This document shows, in pieces, positions 26,386 through 35,941 of a DNA stretch of 64,000 nt. Position numbers and translations under genes: made by a program. How positions within the stretch are numbered: the stretch's first letter is position 1; each line of letters starts with the position of its first letter. The stretch lies in NCBI RefSeq assembly GCF_900115805.1, contig NZ_FOXU01000001.1:124001-188000 (forward strand), written 5' to 3'. Source of the DNA: Psychrobacillus psychrotolerans (GTDB taxonomy: Bacteria > Bacillota > Bacilli > Bacillales_A > Planococcaceae). Below the pieces are notes generated by a model. That model saw only the letters and a program-made list of their open reading frames with translations. It was not told the DNA's origin and ran no database searches.

Positions 26386-26652
26386 ATGTTAGTTAAAGGT
26401 CATATGATCAGTATGCCTAAGAATTATTGGTGCTTATGGATACCCATTTTTCTTTGGGTGAGTTACTACAATATTTTTTTTGATTGGCAATTGCAGGACT
26501 TCAGTGTAAATGAAGCCGAAGATTTTGGACGCTATGTATTTGTGTTATGTATAAGTTTTTGCGAGACCTTTATTTATATCTTACTAATTCGGTTGCTAGT
26601 ATATTTATTTAAATATACCTTTAAATTTAAAAAACAGAATTCTTCACAGTAA
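26386..26652 (+). CDS. Unknown small membrane protein
   Basis: 88 residues with two hydrophobic segments (YWCLWIPIFLWVSYYNIFF and YVFVLCISFCETFIYILLIR LLVYLF) and a basic tail KYTFKFKKQ. No family recognised. The start choice is tentative (GGATGTGA before ATG). It lies between a Nudix gene and another unknown gene on the same strand. Confidence 0.5.
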   Translation: MLVKGHMISMPKNYWCLWIPIFLWVSYYNIFFDWQLQDFSVNEAEDFGRYVFVLCISFCETFIYILLIRLLVYLFKYTFKFKKQNSSQ

Positions 26653-26737
26653 ACAAATTAATAGAAAATATCATAAGCTAACAGGTATTTCTCTCACTAC
26701 AATTTACGATATTGTTGCCATTTATAGGGGGATTTGA

Positions 26738-27121
26738 ATGACGGTATCTATTCACGATGGTGTTTTAATTGCTTACTCAGTTAGTTTTCTAGAAAATGAA
26801 TTACTTTTAGATATACAAACGGTTGTAGATGAAACTGTAACTGTTACTTTTCGGAATTATTTAGCACATAATTTCAGTTATGTAATGGCAGGAAGTATTA
26901 TATTCGATATAGAAGAAGTAGAATTGAAATCGTTTTTTGTAGAGAATAGAAAACTATTTGACACTTATAAATTATATGCTTGGCCGATTTGGGAATACGA
27001 GGAAACCAATGAACTCGAACACTATTTTCAAGAAAACAGTTATAAATGCTACGTTATTAGTGCATCTTTAGGACTGACAGGTTATGTATTTGCTAAATCC
27101 CTTACAATAAAAAGGAAATGA
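26738..27121 (+). CDS. Unknown soluble protein
   Basis: 127 residues, beta-rich in character (VSIHDGVLIAYSVSFLENE ... VIDETVTVTF-like strands), no signal peptide or membrane helix. AGGGGGATTTGA gives a good ATG start. It resembles the small intracellular proteins of unknown function common next to other orphan genes in Bacillales. No family recognised. Confidence 0.6.
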   Translation: MTVSIHDGVLIAYSVSFLENELLLDIQTVVDETVTVTFRNYLAHNFSYVMAGSIIFDIEEVELKSFFVENRKLFDTYKLYAWPIWEYEETNELEHYFQENSYKCYVISASLGLTGYVFAKSLTIKRK

Positions 27122-27211
27122 TCAGTTTAACTATATAGATTGTATTAGCTGATCACCATTCCCTCAAAAAAATACCCGCAGAGATGCTAGTTAAAAATAC
27201 TAAGTTAAATT

Positions 27212-27490
27212 TTATCTCCTAGGCAGATTTAGATGTTTTTTTATTTTTTCCATTTCAGATGTTAAATAATCAAGCTGTTTCTGCATATTTTTACTATTTC
27301 CATTGTTGCCATTTTCACTTTGTTCCTGCCGTGCCTCTTCAATAGCTAATACGGATGCCATCGTAGCAAGAACATCGCCAAGTGTAGTGATTGCCCCTGC
27401 GATGACAGCGAGTTTAGCGCTTTGGCTATCTGTTTGGTGGTTTTGACCATTTTGATTTTCATGGAATAAAAAGTTTTTATTTTTATCCAA
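27212..27490 (-). CDS. Conserved hypothetical protein with amphipathic helix and C-terminal coiled coil
   Basis: About 92 residues. A polar Asn/Gln-rich N-terminus is followed by SAKLAVIAGAITTLGDVLATMASVLAIEEA, an Ala-rich helix, and a C-terminal coiled coil MQKQLDYLTSEMEKIKKHL. TTG at 27490 is preferred because TTGGAGG lies eight bases upstream; an in-frame ATG at 27541 lacks a site. Similar short proteins occur in Bacillales; the role is unknown. Confidence 0.6.
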   Translation of the reverse strand: MDKNKNFLFHENQNGQNHQTDSQSAKLAVIAGAITTLGDVLATMASVLAIEEARQEQSENGNNGNSKNMQKQLDYLTSEMEKIKKHLNLPRR

Positions 27491-27664
27491 GTCGCTAACC
27501 TCCAATAATTTACACTTACCTTTTGTGCTCATTATATTCATAGTCTGGTTTTTGGTGAAAATTTTTCAGTTGCTTATGAGGAATTTGTGTAAGTTGGATA
27601 AGCGAGTGGAGTGATTCAATCGACGGGACCAATGATAAGTATTTATAAAATTTGAACGATCGTG

Positions 27665-27693
27665 TTGACGCAATTTTGAAAATACTGTACTAT
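27665..27693 (+). promoter_or_regulatory. Promoter of the argS leader
   Basis: TTGACG (27665-27670), 17-base spacer, TACTAT (27688-27693). Confidence 0.8.
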
Positions 27694-27699
27694 ATGTAA

Positions 27700-27946
27700 A
27701 ATCATAAAGTTAAATTCGTTGATGAAGAGAGTAATCGATGCACAACAGCGGAAGCGAGTTAGGGACGGTGGGAGCCTAATACAGAAGATCGATGAAGCGC
27801 ACTTCGGAGAAATGTCCTGAAATCGAGTAGGGAAAATCGGGGAAGACACCTCGTTACGAACGTAAAAGCGGTCACATTTGTGGCAACTAGAGTGGTACCA
27901 CGGGAATATAGCTCTCGTCTCTTATATAGAGATGAGGGCTTTTTAT
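27700..27946 (+). promoter_or_regulatory. T-box leader of argS, arginine specifier
   Basis: It has the AGGGACGGTGGGAGCC stem I elements, a specifier loop GAAG-CGC-ACTTCGGAG with CGC (27798-27800), an arginine codon, the T-box sequence GAGTGGTACCACGG (27890-27903), and a terminator (27910-27945, TCTCGTCTCT/AGAGATGAG plus T-run) just before the argS ribosome binding site. Uncharged tRNA-Arg should switch the leader to read-through. Confidence 0.92.
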
Positions 27947-27961
27947 ATTGGAGGAGAAAAT

Positions 27962-29641
27962 ATGAGCCTGACATATCAAATTGCAACTATCATTTCGAAT
28001 GCTTTAGAAAATGAATGGACTGTGAAGCAAGTGGAACAATTATTAGAAAAACCAAAGCAGACAAAACACGGCGATATGGCATTTCCTTGTTTTACATTAG
28101 CACCTAAAATGCGTAAAGCTCCGCAGCAAATAGCGTTAGAGTTAAGTAAGAAGTTAGAGGATTCTTTAATAACTAGCGTACGTGTAGCTGGAGGATACGT
28201 AAATCTTTTCCTCCATCAAGATCTGGTTACTAACCAAGTTTTACAAGCTATTACGACCGATTTACAACAGTACGGAAGTAAAAAGAAAGAGCATGAAAAA
28301 ATTATCATTGATTTTTCCTCACCAAATATAGCAAAGCCTTTTTCAATGGGGCACTTGCGTTCAACTGTAATAGGCAACTCGTTAGCGAATATTACAGAGA
28401 AAAATGGGTACGAAGCTGTTCGTATTAACCACCTAGGAGATTGGGGCACGCAGTTTGGCAAGCTTATTGTCGCTTATAAATTATGGGGAAACCAAGACAA
28501 AATTCTTGCAGCACCGATTGCAGAGCTATTGAAGATTTACGTGCATTTTCATGACATGGCAGAAAAAGATGACTCGTTAAACGATCAAGCTCGTGCAGCC
28601 TTTAAATCGCTCGAAGAAGGGGATGAAGAAGCTCTAAACTTATGGAATTGGTTCAAAGATGCATCTTTAAAGGAGTTCCAACAAATCTATGAACTTTTGG
28701 GTGTTCGCTTTGATTCTTATGCTGGAGAAGCTTTTTATAACGATAAGATGACTAGTGTAGTAGACGGTTTAAAAGAAAAGGGATTGTTAACGGAATCTAA
28801 CGGGGCGTTTGTAGTAGAACTCGAAGATATGCCCCCTAGTCTGATTACAAAGAAAGATGGGGCTACCCTTTATGCGACCCGTGATCTAGCAGCAGCTATC
28901 TATCGTCAACAAACATATCAAGCGACTAAGACGTTTTATGTTGTAGGAAATGAACAAACACTTCACTTTAAGCAACTATTTTTGGTACTTGAGAAAATGG
29001 GCTATGAATGGGCTAAACAGCTAGAGCATGTTCCATTTGGAATGATGCTGAAAGACGGCAAAAAAATGTCTACCCGTAAAGGTAAAATCATCTTGCTGGC
29101 TGACGTAATAGCGGATGCCATTCACACAGCAAAGCATAATATTAATGAGAAAAATCCAACCTTAGAGGATAAAGAGGAAATTGCCAAGCAAGTTGGTATA
29201 GGAGCAGTTATTTTCAATGATTTAAAAAATGATCGCATGAATGATATTGAGTTTTCGTTAGAACAGATGCTTCACTTTGAAGGGGAAACTGGACCTTATG
29301 TACAATATACTAATGCTAGAATCTGTTCGTTGCTCCAAAAAGGCAACTTTAAGGCTGAAGAATTCAACTTTTCACCACTTGGAGATGAAACATGGCCAAT
29401 TATCCAACTACTCGAGGATTTTCCTCGAGTTGTAGAAAAAGCGTTTGCTTATGCTGATCCATCTCAAATAGCAAAGTTTTGTTTACTACTATCACGCCAG
29501 TTCAATAAATATTATGCGAATACCAAAATTTTAGCTAAGGATGAAACCACTTCTTCTAAGTTAACATTAGCGTTTTCGGTATCTATAGTTTTAAAGGAAT
29601 GCCTAAGTTTATTAGGTATGCCAGCTCCTCAAAAGATGTAA
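27962..29641 (+). CDS. argS: Arginyl-tRNA synthetase
   Basis: 559 residues, class Ia. The HIGH-like motif is in SPNIAKPFSMGHLRST and the KMSK-like motif is KKMSTRKGK. The N-terminal Add1 domain and C-terminal DALR anticodon-binding domain (ARICSLLQKG ... SRQFNKYYANTKIL) are complete. ATG 27962 follows GGAGGAGAAAA directly after the T-box terminator. An in-frame ATG upstream lies within the leader and is not used. Confidence 0.96.
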   Translation: MSLTYQIATIISNALENEWTVKQVEQLLEKPKQTKHGDMAFPCFTLAPKMRKAPQQIALELSKKLEDSLITSVRVAGGYVNLFLHQDLVTNQVLQAITTDLQQYGSKKKEHEKIIIDFSSPNIAKPFSMGHLRSTVIGNSLANITEKNGYEAVRINHLGDWGTQFGKLIVAYKLWGNQDKILAAPIAELLKIYVHFHDMAEKDDSLNDQARAAFKSLEEGDEEALNLWNWFKDASLKEFQQIYELLGVRFDSYAGEAFYNDKMTSVVDGLKEKGLLTESNGAFVVELEDMPPSLITKKDGATLYATRDLAAAIYRQQTYQATKTFYVVGNEQTLHFKQLFLVLEKMGYEWAKQLEHVPFGMMLKDGKKMSTRKGKIILLADVIADAIHTAKHNINEKNPTLEDKEEIAKQVGIGAVIFNDLKNDRMNDIEFSLEQMLHFEGETGPYVQYTNARICSLLQKGNFKAEEFNFSPLGDETWPIIQLLEDFPRVVEKAFAYADPSQIAKFCLLLSRQFNKYYANTKILAKDETTSSKLTLAFSVSIVLKECLSLLGMPAPQKM

Positions 29642-29776
29642 TGCAAGGTTGGAATAAGTACGGATATAATATTCAGCAACTGTATACAGTCCTCTACAAC
29701 GACAAGCATGAACTATAGAACGCTAGTTTTTGCTTTTAAGGGTAGGCATGGAAAACTCCGTTTGATGTGAAAAAAA

Positions 29777-29815
29777 AAGCAAACGAGCTAAATAGGCGTT
29801 TGCTTTTCTTTGTTA
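29777..29815 (+). terminator. Terminator after argS
   Basis: AAAGCAAACG / CGTTTGCTTTTC stem-loop. The rest of 29642-29989 shows no gene. Confidence 0.75.
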
Positions 29816-29989
29816 TCTGGATATTTGATGTAAATTTCCGATGAACGAATCAGCAATAGCTTTCAGGTTTCTATTGTTTCGTAAGCATCGCACTTAACTT
29901 TGGTAAGACTCCTAGAAATTTTAGATTCAATAGGAAGGTTTTTTTAGTAGCTAATCGAATTAGTATAAGAGTATGTATCGGAAGGATCG

Positions 29990-30910
29990 GTGATCAAGAT
30001 AATTGAATCAACAAACAAGCATCAAATGCTTCCGTTTATAATGACAATTTTTGTTTACTATGCGGAGCTCTATTTGTTTCTCCTCGATTATATTTCTAGT
30101 TTTTTCTTTTGCAACATTTTGGCATTGCTCGTTATATTGTGGCCATTTTATTTATTGGGAATTAGGAAAACAAACATGTTAAAACATATCTTCCTATTTT
30201 CCTTTATCGCTTCGTTTCTTTTATTGATATATGAAGTACCACTGATTTCAATGGAAGGGAACCGGTATGTCGTATCATCTTATCATCCACCAGAAGAACT
30301 AGTAAAAAGCTCTGGAATCTACGTGTTGGGTGTAAATACGACCGAGGTACTACTGGAGGAAGGCTTAGAAGAACAAGATTTTTTAGAGCTTAACAGTCAC
30401 TCCATGATTTTTGATATAAACCAAGTTACTAATATCCATCGCTATGCGAATAAAACTATAGCACTTATTCAATTGATTGGTATCAATTTAGAAGTAGATT
30501 ATGTGCATCAGATGTCCATGAATGTAAATGCGTATTTAAGTACAGGTAATATAGCAATTGATGAATTTTTATCTAGAAATAATGTAAATGGGAACAGTGC
30601 GGGTTTGGCTCTCGTATTATCCAGTCTAATAGAACAAGAGGAAGTTAAAAATGCAAAAACAATTGGTGTGACAGGTGCTATCAGTAAAACTGGGGAAGTA
30701 ATAGAAATTGGTCAAGTAAAAGAAAAAGTTCTAAGTGCAAATAAAATAAATCTCCCGTATATTATTCTCCCTCTTGGAAATTTGGAAGAAGCCAATGAAG
30801 TAGTGGAATCATTAAATCTTCCAATAGAAGTTATCGGAGTTCAGACTGTCAGTGATGCCATTCAAAAAATCAATGAGCTAAACGAGGAAATAAAAGGAGA
30901 AAGCGAATAG
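29990..30910 (+). CDS. Membrane-anchored Lon-like (S16) protease domain protein
   Basis: 306 residues. Three hydrophobic segments fill the first 80 residues (MTIFVYYAELYLFLLDYI, ILALLVILWPFYLLGI, IFLFSFIASFLLLIYEV). An outward-facing domain follows, ending in a Lon proteolytic fold: catalytic Ser203 in NGNSAGLALVLS and Lys244 in GQVKEKVLSA, 41 residues apart as in Lon. No AAA+ ATPase is present, and the PDZ domain of YlbL/SepM-type relatives is not evident. GTG start with GGAAGGATC. Substrate unknown. Confidence 0.75.
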   Translation: MIKIIESTNKHQMLPFIMTIFVYYAELYLFLLDYISSFFFCNILALLVILWPFYLLGIRKTNMLKHIFLFSFIASFLLLIYEVPLISMEGNRYVVSSYHPPEELVKSSGIYVLGVNTTEVLLEEGLEEQDFLELNSHSMIFDINQVTNIHRYANKTIALIQLIGINLEVDYVHQMSMNVNAYLSTGNIAIDEFLSRNNVNGNSAGLALVLSSLIEQEEVKNAKTIGVTGAISKTGEVIEIGQVKEKVLSANKINLPYIILPLGNLEEANEVVESLNLPIEVIGVQTVSDAIQKINELNEEIKGESE

Positions 30911-30948
30911 TACAACGTTTTTTTGCCTATCTACCCAATTTTTTACCA

Positions 30949-30996
30949 TTGAATAAGAACGTTTGTTTGTAATATACTATAAAGAACATACGTTCC
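30949..30996 (+). promoter_or_regulatory. SOS-controlled promoter with two LexA boxes
   Basis: TTGAAT (30949-30954) and TATACT (30973-30978), 18-base spacer. GAACATACGTTCC (30984-30996) fits the Bacillus LexA consensus GAACRNRYGTTYC exactly; a weaker copy GAACGTTTGTTTG (30957-30969) lies between -35 and -10. Repression by LexA and induction by DNA damage are expected. Confidence 0.85.
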
Positions 30997-31016
30997 GAAA
31001 GAGAGTGGTGAATATT

Positions 31017-32270
31017 ATGTATGAAGGACTAAAAAACCGGAAAATTATATGTATTGATATACGAAGTTTTTTTGCGAGCTGTGCAGCAGCAGATGCTGGC
31101 CTGGATGTTACGACTACACCGATTGCAGTCATCGGAAATTTGGAGCAAAAAGGAAGTATCGTGCTTGCTGCATCTCCACCTATGAAAAAACAGTTTGGTG
31201 TGAAGACTGGAACTCGCTTGTTTGAAATACCAGATCACCCTTCCATACATCTTATTGAACCTAAAATGGAGTTTTTCGTTCGAGTATCGATGGAAATTAC
31301 ACGCTATTTACATCAGTTTGTCCCACATGAGTCCATTCATGTGTATAGTGTCGATGAGTGTTTTGTAGATCTTGGCGGAACAGAAAAGCTTTGGGGACCT
31401 ATTGAAAACACGATAAAACGTATACAAGACGAATTATATGCTCAATTTCAGTTGCCATGTGCAGTGGGTATGGGACCAAACATGCTTATGGCTAAGTTGG
31501 CACTCGACCTGGAGGCGAAAAAAAGTGGCTTTGCTAAATGGGCATATGAAGATATTCAGAAAAAGTTGTGGCCAGTAACACCTTTAACTGAAATGTGGGG
31601 GATAGGATCACGTCTTCAAAAAACATTAAACAATATGGGGATTTTTAAAGTGGGTCAATTGGCGAATACCCCATTATCCTTACTCGAGGAAAAGTTTGGT
31701 GTAATGGGCAACCAACTGTATTATCATGCTTGGGGAGTAGATCTATCCGAGCTCGGAGCACCTCTTGCTGAAGGGCAGATTAGTTATGGTAAGGGACAAA
31801 TATTATTTAGAGATTATCGTAGTAAAAAAGAAGTGATGGCAGTCGTTTTGGAAATGTGTGAGGACGTAGCTAGACGAGCACGTGAAGCGGAAATGGTTGG
31901 GAGAACCATACATCTATCTGTTGGGTATAGTAAAGAGGAATTTGGCGGTGGATTTAATCGTTCCCGTTCTATTGATGAGCCGACAAATGCCACCATGACG
32001 ATTTATAAAGTATGTGAGCAAATTTTTGATGAATTTTATGATCGCCGTCCTGTTCGAAAATTATCCATCTCGATTACCAATTTAGAACCAGAATACTCCA
32101 TGCAACTAAGCTTGTTCGAAGAAAGTAAATGGAAGGAACGGAAGCTTGGAAAAACAATGGATGCCTTACGTAGTAAATACGGTTCTACTTCCGTTTTACG
32201 TGCAGTTTCATATACAGAAGCAGGAACTGCAAGAAAACGTGCAGGATTACTCGGTGGACATAAAAAGTGA
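31017..32270 (+). CDS. yqjW: Y-family DNA polymerase, UmuC-type (PolY2/YqjW-like)
   Basis: 417 residues. Catalytic acids in CIDIRSFFAS (D14) and YSVDECFVDLGG, with GMGPNMLMAKLALD and the helix-hairpin-helix MWGIGSRLQKTL. The EYSMQLSLF segment near residue 360 is a beta-clamp-binding motif. It is distinct from the Pol IV gene at 5604 (UmuC branch). Expected role is mutagenic lesion bypass during SOS. The ATG at 31017 is preceded by GAGAGTGGTGA. B. subtilis yqjW is likewise LexA-controlled. Confidence 0.92.
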   Translation: MYEGLKNRKIICIDIRSFFASCAAADAGLDVTTTPIAVIGNLEQKGSIVLAASPPMKKQFGVKTGTRLFEIPDHPSIHLIEPKMEFFVRVSMEITRYLHQFVPHESIHVYSVDECFVDLGGTEKLWGPIENTIKRIQDELYAQFQLPCAVGMGPNMLMAKLALDLEAKKSGFAKWAYEDIQKKLWPVTPLTEMWGIGSRLQKTLNNMGIFKVGQLANTPLSLLEEKFGVMGNQLYYHAWGVDLSELGAPLAEGQISYGKGQILFRDYRSKKEVMAVVLEMCEDVARRAREAEMVGRTIHLSVGYSKEEFGGGFNRSRSIDEPTNATMTIYKVCEQIFDEFYDRRPVRKLSISITNLEPEYSMQLSLFEESKWKERKLGKTMDALRSKYGSTSVLRAVSYTEAGTARKRAGLLGGHKK

Positions 32271-32290
32271 AACTTAGGTAGTTTAATACT

Positions 32291-32319
32291 TTGACTTTAG
32301 GAAGTAAGAAGACTATATT
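32291..32319 (+). promoter_or_regulatory. Promoter of the SDR gene
   Basis: TTGACT (32291-32296), 17-base spacer, TATATT (32314-32319). Confidence 0.65.
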
Positions 32320-32395
32320 TAGAATATAAATATCTTCAATTCAAGATATAAAGTTTAGATATTTAAATTTTATTTAGATAGGGAGAGATTTTCTA

Positions 32396-33130
32396 ATGAA
32401 ATTACAAGGAAAAGTAGCTATTATAACAGGTGGTGCATCGGGAATTGGTGCTGCAACAGCAAGACTTTTTGTTGAAGAAGGCGCAAAAGTTGTGTTAGTA
32501 GATTTAAATGAAGAAAAAGGCAAAGCGTTTGAAGCAGAGCTAAAGGCTCAAAATGCCGATGCACTATTTGTTAAAGCAAATATTACAAGTGAAGAAGAAG
32601 TTCAAAATATATATAAAGAAACCATCGCCGCTTTTGGTAAAGTAGATATAGTTTTCAATAATGCTGGAATTGGTCGCGTTACTCCTACAGAAGAGTTAGA
32701 GTATGCAGAATGGCGGAATACAGTGAATGTCGATTTAGACGGCGTATTCTTAGTTGCGCGTGATGCAATTCGTGAAATGCTTAAATCTGGTGGTGGCACA
32801 ATTGTCAACACTGCATCTATGTATGGGTGGGTAGGTTCTCCTGGATCTGCTGCTTATAATGCGGCAAAAGGCGGAGTTATTAACTTAACTCGCTCACTGG
32901 CATTAGAATATGCAACCAAAAATATTCGTGTAAATGCACTGGCACCAGGTTTCATCGATACACCGATTATTCCGGAAGAAAGCAAAGAAGTATTAAAAAC
33001 AATGACCCCAATGCAGCGTCTAGGGCAGTCAGAAGAAATGGCTAAAGCAGTACTATTCTTGGCTTCAGATGATTCTTCCTTTATGACTGGAAATGTTCTA
33101 ACGGTGGATGGCGGATATACCGCACAATAA
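32396..33130 (+). CDS. Short-chain dehydrogenase/reductase (glucose 1-dehydrogenase/FabG-like)
   Basis: 244 residues. Cofactor motif ITGGASGIGAATA, NNAGIG, catalytic Ser-Tyr-Lys (TASMYG, YNAAKGG), and PGFIDTPI. Asp in VLVDLNEE at the end of strand beta-2 suggests NAD rather than NADP. Substrate unknown. It is followed by its own terminator and an aldehyde dehydrogenase gene, so alcohol-to-acid oxidation is possible but not shown. Confidence 0.85.
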   Translation: MKLQGKVAIITGGASGIGAATARLFVEEGAKVVLVDLNEEKGKAFEAELKAQNADALFVKANITSEEEVQNIYKETIAAFGKVDIVFNNAGIGRVTPTEELEYAEWRNTVNVDLDGVFLVARDAIREMLKSGGGTIVNTASMYGWVGSPGSAAYNAAKGGVINLTRSLALEYATKNIRVNALAPGFIDTPIIPEESKEVLKTMTPMQRLGQSEEMAKAVLFLASDDSSFMTGNVLTVDGGYTAQ

Positions 33131-33140
33131 GGAAAACTTT

Positions 33141-33178
33141 AAAATGACTTCCGACTTCAACTCGGGAGTCATTTTTTG
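33141..33178 (+). terminator. Terminator after the SDR gene
   Basis: AAAATGACTTCCGA / TCGGGAGTCATTTTTT stem-loop with T-run. Confidence 0.88.
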
Positions 33179-33293
33179 TTATAGGAATTACTGCTCCACC
33201 AAAGAAGTCACCCCCATCCTTGGTATCCACTTGTTTACGAACAGCCAAAAAGGGAACAAATAAAATAAGTCAATTTTATAAAGGAGTTTTATT

Positions 33294-34721
33294 ATGCTTA
33301 ATCATACAAAACAATACATCAATGGGGAATGGGTGGACTCTACTGGTTCAGAAACAATTGAAGTAGTAAACCCTGCGACAGAGAAAGTAATTGGTAAGAT
33401 TAGCAGCGGCACGAAAGATGACGTAGATCGAGCTGTGGAGGCTGCAAAAGACGCGTTTCCAACCTTTTCAAAAACATCAGTGGATGACCGGATAAAACTT
33501 TTAGAGGATATTGCAAACGAATACGAAAATCGGAAAGATGATTTGATAAAAATAATAACCGAAGAACTTGGTGCTCCAATCACCAAATCAGAGAAAATCC
33601 ATTATCAAATGGGCCTTCAACATTTTAGGCAGGCTGCAGAAGAGTTGAAAACCTTCGAATTCATAGAGGAAAGAGAAAATTCTTATATTCAAAAGGAAGC
33701 GATTGGTGTAGCTGGACTGATCACCCCATGGAATTTTCCAACCAATCAAATTTCTACAAAACTCGCTAGTGCATTGGCAGCAGGGAGCACCTTAGTAGTG
33801 AAGCCTGCATCTAAAACTCCCTTTGCATCTATTATTCTAGCGGAGATTTTTGATAAAGTTGGTGTTCCTAAAGGAGTATTTAACCTAGTGAATGGTTCCG
33901 GTTCAATAGTAGGGGAGGCAATTTCCTCTCATCCGGATGTCGATTTGGTATCTTTTACTGGCTCGGGAGAAGTCGGAAGTAGTTTGATGAAAAATGCTGC
34001 AGATGGTATTAAAAATGTATCATTGGAACTTGGAGGGAAATCTCCATTAGTCATTTTAAAGGATGCTGATGTAAAAGAAGCAGCAAAAACCGCATTAACT
34101 CAAATTGCTACAAATACAGGACAGGTATGCTCCGCAGCAACACGAGTGATAGTACATGATGAAATGCATGACGATTTTATAGAAGCAATGAAAGAATTAG
34201 TAACGGAGTTTCCTGTTGGCGATCCACAGGAAGAAAGTACATTTATGGGGCCGCAGGTTTCCAAAGAACAATGGGAAACCGTTCAATCCTATATCCAAAA
34301 AGGACAGGAAGAGGGAGCCACTATCGCTATCGGGGGACCTGGCAAACCCGATGGAATGGAGCGAGGTTTCTTTTCCAAAATAACTGTTTTCACGAATGTG
34401 CAAAATGATATGACTATTGCGCAGGAGGAAATTTTTGGCCCCGTTATGTCCGTTATTACGTATAAGAATATTGACGAAGCTATTAAAATCGCCAACGATA
34501 CCGTATATGGCCTTGCTGGTTACGTATTCGGAAATGATAAAGAAGAACTGAAAAAAGTGGCTTTAAATATTCGAGCAGGACAAATAAGAATCAATAATAG
34601 TAAATCAGACATATCGGCCCCATTTGGTGGCTTTAAGCAATCCGGCATTGGTCGCGAATGGGGAGATTATGGAATTGAAGAATTCCTGGAGCCTAAAGCG
34701 ATTATGGGAATGCCCTCTTAA
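33294..34721 (+). CDS. NAD(P)-dependent aldehyde dehydrogenase
   Basis: 475 residues. Catalytic Glu in [11 protein letters not shown], catalytic Cys in [11 protein letters not shown], cofactor region [13 protein letters not shown] and TPWNFP. Family members oxidise aldehydes to acids; the substrate here is not identifiable. AAAGGAG precedes ATG. A terminator separates it from the upstream SDR, so it has its own promoter. Confidence 0.92.
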   Translation: MLNHTKQYINGEWVDSTGSETIEVVNPATEKVIGKISSGTKDDVDRAVEAAKDAFPTFSKTSVDDRIKLLEDIANEYENRKDDLIKIITEELGAPITKSEKIHYQMGLQHFRQAAEELKTFEFIEERENSYIQKEAIGVAGLITPWNFPTNQISTKLASALAAGSTLVVKPASKTPFASIILAEIFDKVGVPKGVFNLVNGSGSIVGEAISSHPDVDLVSFTGSGEVGSSLMKNAADGIKNVSLELGGKSPLVILKDADVKEAAKTALTQIATNTGQVCSAATRVIVHDEMHDDFIEAMKELVTEFPVGDPQEESTFMGPQVSKEQWETVQSYIQKGQEEGATIAIGGPGKPDGMERGFFSKITVFTNVQNDMTIAQEEIFGPVMSVITYKNIDEAIKIANDTVYGLAGYVFGNDKEELKKVALNIRAGQIRINNSKSDISAPFGGFKQSGIGREWGDYGIEEFLEPKAIMGMPS

Positions 34722-34781
34722 ATAGAATAGAATCTTTTTGAGTAATTTTAAGAGCACTGTAAAGTCCTCGGAGCTATTTCA

Positions 34782-34826
34782 CAGCGAGTAAGTGAACGAT
34801 AAATCGTTTGCAAACTCGCTGTTTTT
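34782..34826 (+). terminator. Terminator after the aldehyde dehydrogenase gene
   Basis: CAGCGAGT (34782-34789) with ACTCGCTG (34814-34821), inner AACGAT/ATCGTT, followed by five Ts. Confidence 0.85.
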
Positions 34827-34943
34827 AATTTCAAATTCAACACTTCTTAGAGAAAAAAACAGAAATAAGACAGGTAATAAACAATGTCTATTAAAAACCA
34901 ATGTTAAAGTGGTAAACAGTAACTTCATTTGCTTCACAAGAGA

Positions 34944-35726
34944 TCATTCCTCCAATTCCTCATAGAATTCAAATAAGTCTCGTTGGCAGATCTTTTCAAA
35001 AATACCTGCGTAATAACCTGCAAGATTATGAATTTTCTTCTTTTTAGAAGCATGTAAGGAGATTGATAGTGCCTGGTATCCAACGTTTTCATAGAAATCT
35101 TTGTACTGAGGGAAGCAATTAATGACACGGTGAGTTAAACTTCTGTAGACACCATACAATTGACTTACTGTCCTTTGGTCTTTTCCAAGCATGGAGAAAA
35201 TAGTTGATTTAAACTGTTGGTAGAATGTATTTGAGTTTTTATGTAAAGAATTATCCGCAGTATCTTTAAAATACGTATTATGTAATAATTCTTTTTTAGA
35301 GCTTAAAGAATAATCGGTTTCTTTCTCCGTGAAATGCTCTTCAGTGCTTGATATTAATAGAGTTTGAGATACCTCACGACTGATCATTTCCGATTGGTCA
35401 ACGTAAGGCAAAATGACTAAAATATTAGCGCCATAACCTTTTGCCACACGTCGAATGGTAGAGATTCTTTCAATAATACGAAGACTTTCTAACTTACGTA
35501 ACGATCTTCGAACCGTTGAATCCGATTTATTAATCACTTGTGTAACTGTTTTTACTTTTAAATGAGCAGCACCAGGATACTTACAAGCATATTGTGCAAG
35601 GAAGGATAACACTCTACGATCCGTATCATTCAAATTGTAATAATGCTCCGTTAGATGCGATCTAATATGTCCATCCATTTCAGTAACACTTTCAAAAGTT
35701 TGATATTCCTTTAGATAAATCGTCAT
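34944..35726 (-). CDS. Winged-helix DNA-binding protein of unknown role
   Basis: 260 residues. Residues about 30-95 form a winged helix (LNDTDRRVLSFLAQYACKYPG ... VTQVINKSDSTVRRSLRKLESLRIIE). The C-terminal half (NTFYQQFKSTIFSM ... NLAGYYAGIFEKIC) is helical and resembles the replication-initiation or regulator proteins seen on Bacillales chromosomes and plasmids. ATG with an AGGGGGAAAA site. No adjacent partner. Chromosomal regulator versus plasmid-derived initiator is unresolved. Confidence 0.55.
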   Translation of the reverse strand: MTIYLKEYQTFESVTEMDGHIRSHLTEHYYNLNDTDRRVLSFLAQYACKYPGAAHLKVKTVTQVINKSDSTVRRSLRKLESLRIIERISTIRRVAKGYGANILVILPYVDQSEMISREVSQTLLISSTEEHFTEKETDYSLSSKKELLHNTYFKDTADNSLHKNSNTFYQQFKSTIFSMLGKDQRTVSQLYGVYRSLTHRVINCFPQYKDFYENVGYQALSISLHASKKKKIHNLAGYYAGIFEKICQRDLFEFYEELEE

Positions 35727-35941
35727 TTTATTTTCCCCCTAGAATGATGTAAGTTAGCGATTAGCCAAACGCTTCACAACCATTACATAGAAGAAAATAG
35801 GAAAAAAGAATACATAATACAATAAAGAGTTCTAAAAAACTTGAGGAATCTCTTTTAATAGGAGAAAGGGAAGGGATTTAGTGTGGTCAAAGAGAATACA
35901 TTTAAGAGCAGGAGTGTTAAGAGAAAAGAGGGGGATTAATA

